A DNA stretch of 12,903 bases from Pseudomonadota bacterium (GTDB lineage: Bacteria > Pseudomonadota > Zetaproteobacteria > Mariprofundales > Mariprofundaceae), in the NCBI GenBank assembly GCA_002401635.1, contig NVTQ01000001.1:69586-82488 (forward strand), written 5' to 3'. The notes beneath the pieces are model-generated. The model saw only the letters and a program-made list of their open reading frames with translations. It did no database searches and had not been told where the DNA came from. Both the position numbers and the translations under genes were made by a program. Positions 11,192-12,903 of this stretch are shown one piece after another (positions within the stretch are counted from its first letter, which is position 1; each line of letters opens with the position of its first letter).

Positions 11192-11971
11192 CTATTTTAT
11201 ATTTCTATGGGCATCTTTAAACATGTCCTCAAAAAATACCATATCATCAGGAAAATCTCTAAGGTGTTCTCCAGCCAGCTTAATAAGTCTTTCTACAGGC
11301 ATAATCTTCTTAGATAACCAAGTCCAGATTGTCGGCATTGTGTCCATAGCTTGTAGTAATGATAAAGTATGGTTTAATGTTATATTGTCTTTTTTGTATC
11401 TCCATATAATAGATCCTAAAAACATTTCTATATCTGTTATAAATAACAAAGGCCATAGGATTTTATAATCAAATGCTCTGATAAAGTTTCCCCAAATGTC
11501 CGGTCCAGTAAGATCCGGCATTTTCCAACCGTAGTCCCTAACTTCTCCTGCTACTAATTTACCATGGTTTTTTTTAGTAGAGCCATTGCGACGAGTGTTG
11601 TTAGCAAACAACAATCCTCTTTTTAAGTGTCCTTTAAACAATCTCTTAAGTTCTTTTTCGGGAGACCAATACCCCGCTGCAATAATATGTGGTTGTAATT
11701 GATCTCTTGACATCCTATCCCAATCACTAGCATCATATTTAGGATTAGAGTGTCTTAGTATTACTCCATTAGAAGGATGTATTTTTTTCATTACTTCATT
11801 ATACTCTTTTTGATAGAAGGAGTTTTCTGCTCTTTCATATTTTAGCCTTTTACCAGGAGACATCATTGCTAGAAGAGACCAATATAGTCCTTCCCTATGT
11901 CCGCTATCCCCGCCATCAGGGTAATAGTGTTTATCTAATAATCCCCATTTATCTATAAACTTTTCAACCAT
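11192..11971 (-). CDS. Conserved phage protein of unknown function with DGGDS..REG and SRDQ signatures
   Basis: A 259-aa protein. I do not know its function, but the sequence has marked blocks: YPDGGDSGHREGLYW (17-31), VILRHSNPKYD (70-80), SRDQLQPHIIAAGYW (88-102) and GPDIWGNFIRAF (156-167). These clustered Asp, His, Arg and Gln residues look like an active site, perhaps hydrolytic, and I associate similar blocks with uncharacterised proteins in other phages. The stretch ILWPLLFITDIEMFLGSIIW (171-190) is hydrophobic but carries Asp and Glu, so a buried helix is as likely as a membrane segment. The start is supported by AGAGGA 8 nt upstream. A 39-nt leader holds a hairpin that could cover this SD. 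A glycan- or wall-active role would be speculation. Confidence 0.72.
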   Translation of the reverse strand: MVEKFIDKWGLLDKHYYPDGGDSGHREGLYWSLLAMMSPGKRLKYERAENSFYQKEYNEVMKKIHPSNGVILRHSNPKYDASDWDRMSRDQLQPHIIAAGYWSPEKELKRLFKGHLKRGLLFANNTRRNGSTKKNHGKLVAGEVRDYGWKMPDLTGPDIWGNFIRAFDYKILWPLLFITDIEMFLGSIIWRYKKDNITLNHTLSLLQAMDTMPTIWTWLSKKIMPVERLIKLAGEHLRDFPDDMVFFEDMFKDAHRNIK

Positions 11972-11980
11972 TGCTAAGTT

Positions 11981-12008
11981 CCTCTATTAATGTATATTCC
12001 CGTAGAGG
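11981..12008 (-). promoter_or_regulatory. Inverted repeat that could mask the ribosome binding site of the 259-aa gene
   Basis: In the 39-nt gap, minus strand, CCTCTA (12008-12003) pairs with TAGAGG (11986-11981) across a 16-nt loop. The second arm overlaps the AGAGGA SD of the next gene. There is no T-tract, so this is not a terminator. Translational control is inferred; a 6-bp stem with a long loop is only modestly stable. Confidence 0.35.
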
Positions 12009-12010
12009 CT

Positions 12011-12334
12011 TCATATAGATTCTCCAATAACCATACTAGGACCAGACTCGTTATTAAACTCTTTCTGGGTCTGTATTTGATAGTCAATCGTCATTTGTGT
12101 TCTACTTGAAAGCCATTCTGAAATCCACATAGACATTGATTTTCTTGCAAACTCTGAGTCAAGCAAACCCTCTTCAGGCATAACTGTTCTTATATCAACG
12201 TCTCTAAAATCTTTCCTGGTCATTGCTGATCCAACTAAATAATGTTTTTTATAGAAGATTTTATTAACAGCTTCTAAGGCGTAGTAAAGGTTATACCATT
12301 GGATAGTTGATAGATAACTTTGATCCTTTTTCAT
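12011..12334 (-). CDS. Minimal nucleotidyltransferase-fold protein
   Basis: A 107-aa protein from ATG 12334. YLVGSAMTRKDFRDVDIRTV has the Pol beta-type nucleotidyltransferase signature: G35-S36, then D45-x-D47 (the metal-binding pair), with IDYQIQ giving a third acidic residue at D84. This is the complete active-site triad in a minimal fold. Such proteins transfer NMP groups to small molecules, RNA or proteins, or serve as toxin/antitoxin partners. No HEPN or helical substrate domain is attached and no neighbour supplies an obvious one, so the target is unknown. An in-frame ATG at 12358 overlaps the upstream gene without an SD. ATG 12334 lies 7 nt after the upstream stop but has only a weak purine-rich signal, so the start is tentative. 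Confidence 0.75.
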   Translation of the reverse strand: MKKDQSYLSTIQWYNLYYALEAVNKIFYKKHYLVGSAMTRKDFRDVDIRTVMPEEGLLDSEFARKSMSMWISEWLSSRTQMTIDYQIQTQKEFNNESGPSMVIGESI

Positions 12335-12341
12335 TTCTTTT

Positions 12342-12662
12342 TCATTCCTCACCAACATCAGCGAAGGGCTTGAGGGCTTTGTGAACTATAATTTTATTCC
12401 CTAGATGAGCCTGTTCATAAGTAAGCCCGTCGTTATCGAGAACGGCTTCTAACGTCTCCATTAAAAACTTAATAGCAGGAATCTCAGCGATTGTTTTTAA
12501 TGGAACTTCCTTTAAGACTTCGGGGGTTAGGGCGGCTTTGAAGCCCGCTTTATAATCTGTGCGACAAAGGTTTTCTTCGGCTTTATCGAAATGGTAGGAT
12601 CTTTTTTCATTAAGGAAATATAACTTAGCCTTCTCTTCGATAATCTTATCTAGCTTATTCAT
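12342..12662 (-). CDS. Unrecognised small phage protein
   Basis: A 106-aa protein, predicted largely helical, starting MNKLDKIIEEKAKLYFLNEK. Residues 35-45 (TDYKAGFKAAL) and 84-98 (QAHLGNKIIVHKALK) are its most ordered-looking parts. A 'AEENLCRTDYKAGFKAAL' pattern (a helix ending in Y-x-x-G-F-x-x-A) is often seen in short phage proteins of unknown role; no function can be inferred. The start is well supported by GGAGAG 8 nt upstream and by a 4-nt ATGA overlap with the preceding gene. Base composition in this gene and the preceding one appears somewhat less AT-rich than in the rest of the window. Confidence 0.7.
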   Translation of the reverse strand: MNKLDKIIEEKAKLYFLNEKRSYHFDKAEENLCRTDYKAGFKAALTPEVLKEVPLKTIAEIPAIKFLMETLEAVLDNDGLTYEQAHLGNKIIVHKALKPFADVGEE

Positions 12663-12903
12663 TCTTTGTGCTCTCCGTGGTTCTTGGTCCAGTCAGCTAG
12701 TGCTTCAGTAGCTTTACGTTCATTAAGCCTTCCATGTTTTTGATTACTTACAATTGAATACCATTTCAAAACATCCACCAGCTTGAGGGAGTCTTGCATT
12801 AAGGTTTTAACCTGTTGTTTGAAGTCAACTATTTCACAGTCTTGATCTGCTAATTTTTCACCAAGATCAATAGCAAAACATTCCCACTTATCAGCCGCTT
12901 TAT
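12659..12903 (-). CDS. C-terminal part of an unrecognised phage protein (runs off the right edge)
   Basis: The open frame enters from the right edge and ends at TGA 12661-12659, giving 80 residues that begin KAADKWECFAIDLGEKLADQ and end NHGEHKE. It is helical throughout, with a heptad-like stretch (DFKQQVKTLMQDSLKLVDVLKW) that may be a coiled coil. No family is recognised. The frame is open with no stop over the whole 243 nt, and its stop overlaps the next ATG as ATGA with an SD inside its last codons, both signs of a real gene. It is 5'-truncated by the window. Confidence 0.65.
   Translation of the reverse strand, partial: KAADKWECFAIDLGEKLADQDCEIVDFKQQVKTLMQDSLKLVDVLKWYSIVSNQKHGRLNERKATEALADWTKNHGEHKE

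Noticed and set aside
11223..11468. Plus-strand open frame of 81 codons
   Set aside because: It is opposite the 259-aa gene, with no upstream signals and no recognisable protein features.
1..12903. tRNA genes, insertion sequences, attachment sites or an origin with iterons
   Set aside because: I saw no cloverleaf-like segment, transposase, terminal inverted repeats or clustered direct repeats; almost every base is in a minus-strand gene.

Overview
This window is a tightly packed early (replication and recombination) region of an AT-rich tailed-phage genome, or of a prophage of that type. Every gene I can support lies on the minus strand, so the region is transcribed from the right edge to the left edge. 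The phage assignment rests on the gene content: a family A DNA polymerase with its proofreading domain but no 5' nuclease, a primase-helicase fusion, a Rad52/Sak-like annealing protein beside a Cas4/RecB-like nuclease, and many tiny coupled genes. No structural, lysis, integrase or tRNA gene is visible. The host is probably a low-GC bacterium. The near-consensus TTGACA/TATAAT promoters and strong Shine-Dalgarno sequences suggest transcription by host sigma70-type polymerase and standard initiation. I cannot name the host. All three stop codons are used and frames are intact in the standard code.

Layout in transcription order. (1) 12903-10556 is an accessory block: two unrecognised phage proteins, a minimal nucleotidyltransferase-fold protein, an unrecognised 259-aa conserved protein, a Cys-rich zinc-ribbon-like protein, a 43-44-aa basic protein and a three-helix PQ-loop/SemiSWEET-like membrane protein. 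(2) 10552-7538 is the recombination block. It starts at a consensus promoter and holds a 105-aa unknown, a 53-aa basic protein, the Cas4/RecB-like nuclease, an 82-aa basic protein containing a perfect consensus promoter, the annealing protein and two small unknowns. It closes with an intrinsic terminator. (3) 7536-2368 is the replisome block: a promoter abutting the terminator, the TTG-started primase-helicase, a 98-aa unknown, the DNA polymerase and an 82-aa unknown. (4) 2531-1 is a nucleotide/phosphoester block: a metallophosphoesterase, an HExxH metallopeptidase, a dATP/dGTP-diphosphohydrolase-like protein and the first 15 codons of what looks like a HAD-type phosphatase.

The genes fit together as follows. 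The primase-helicase would open and prime the origin and fork. The polymerase would copy, perhaps with one of the small coupled neighbours as an accessory factor. The nuclease and annealase form a Red-like recombination pair. The diphosphohydrolase and HAD-like proteins would shape the nucleotide pool. Genes are joined by ATGA or TAATG overlaps or by 0-10 nt gaps. In several junctions the Shine-Dalgarno sequence is fused to the upstream stop codon.

The most interesting points are: a polymerase with Leu at the Pol I Phe762 position, Gln in place of the motif C Glu, and a thumb insert carrying a second copy of a thumb motif; an AEP-type primase whose usual catalytic His is Ser; four near-consensus, mostly extended -10 promoters, two of them inside coding sequence; a phage-encoded PQ-loop membrane protein; and two small coupled genes not picked up by length-limited gene finding.
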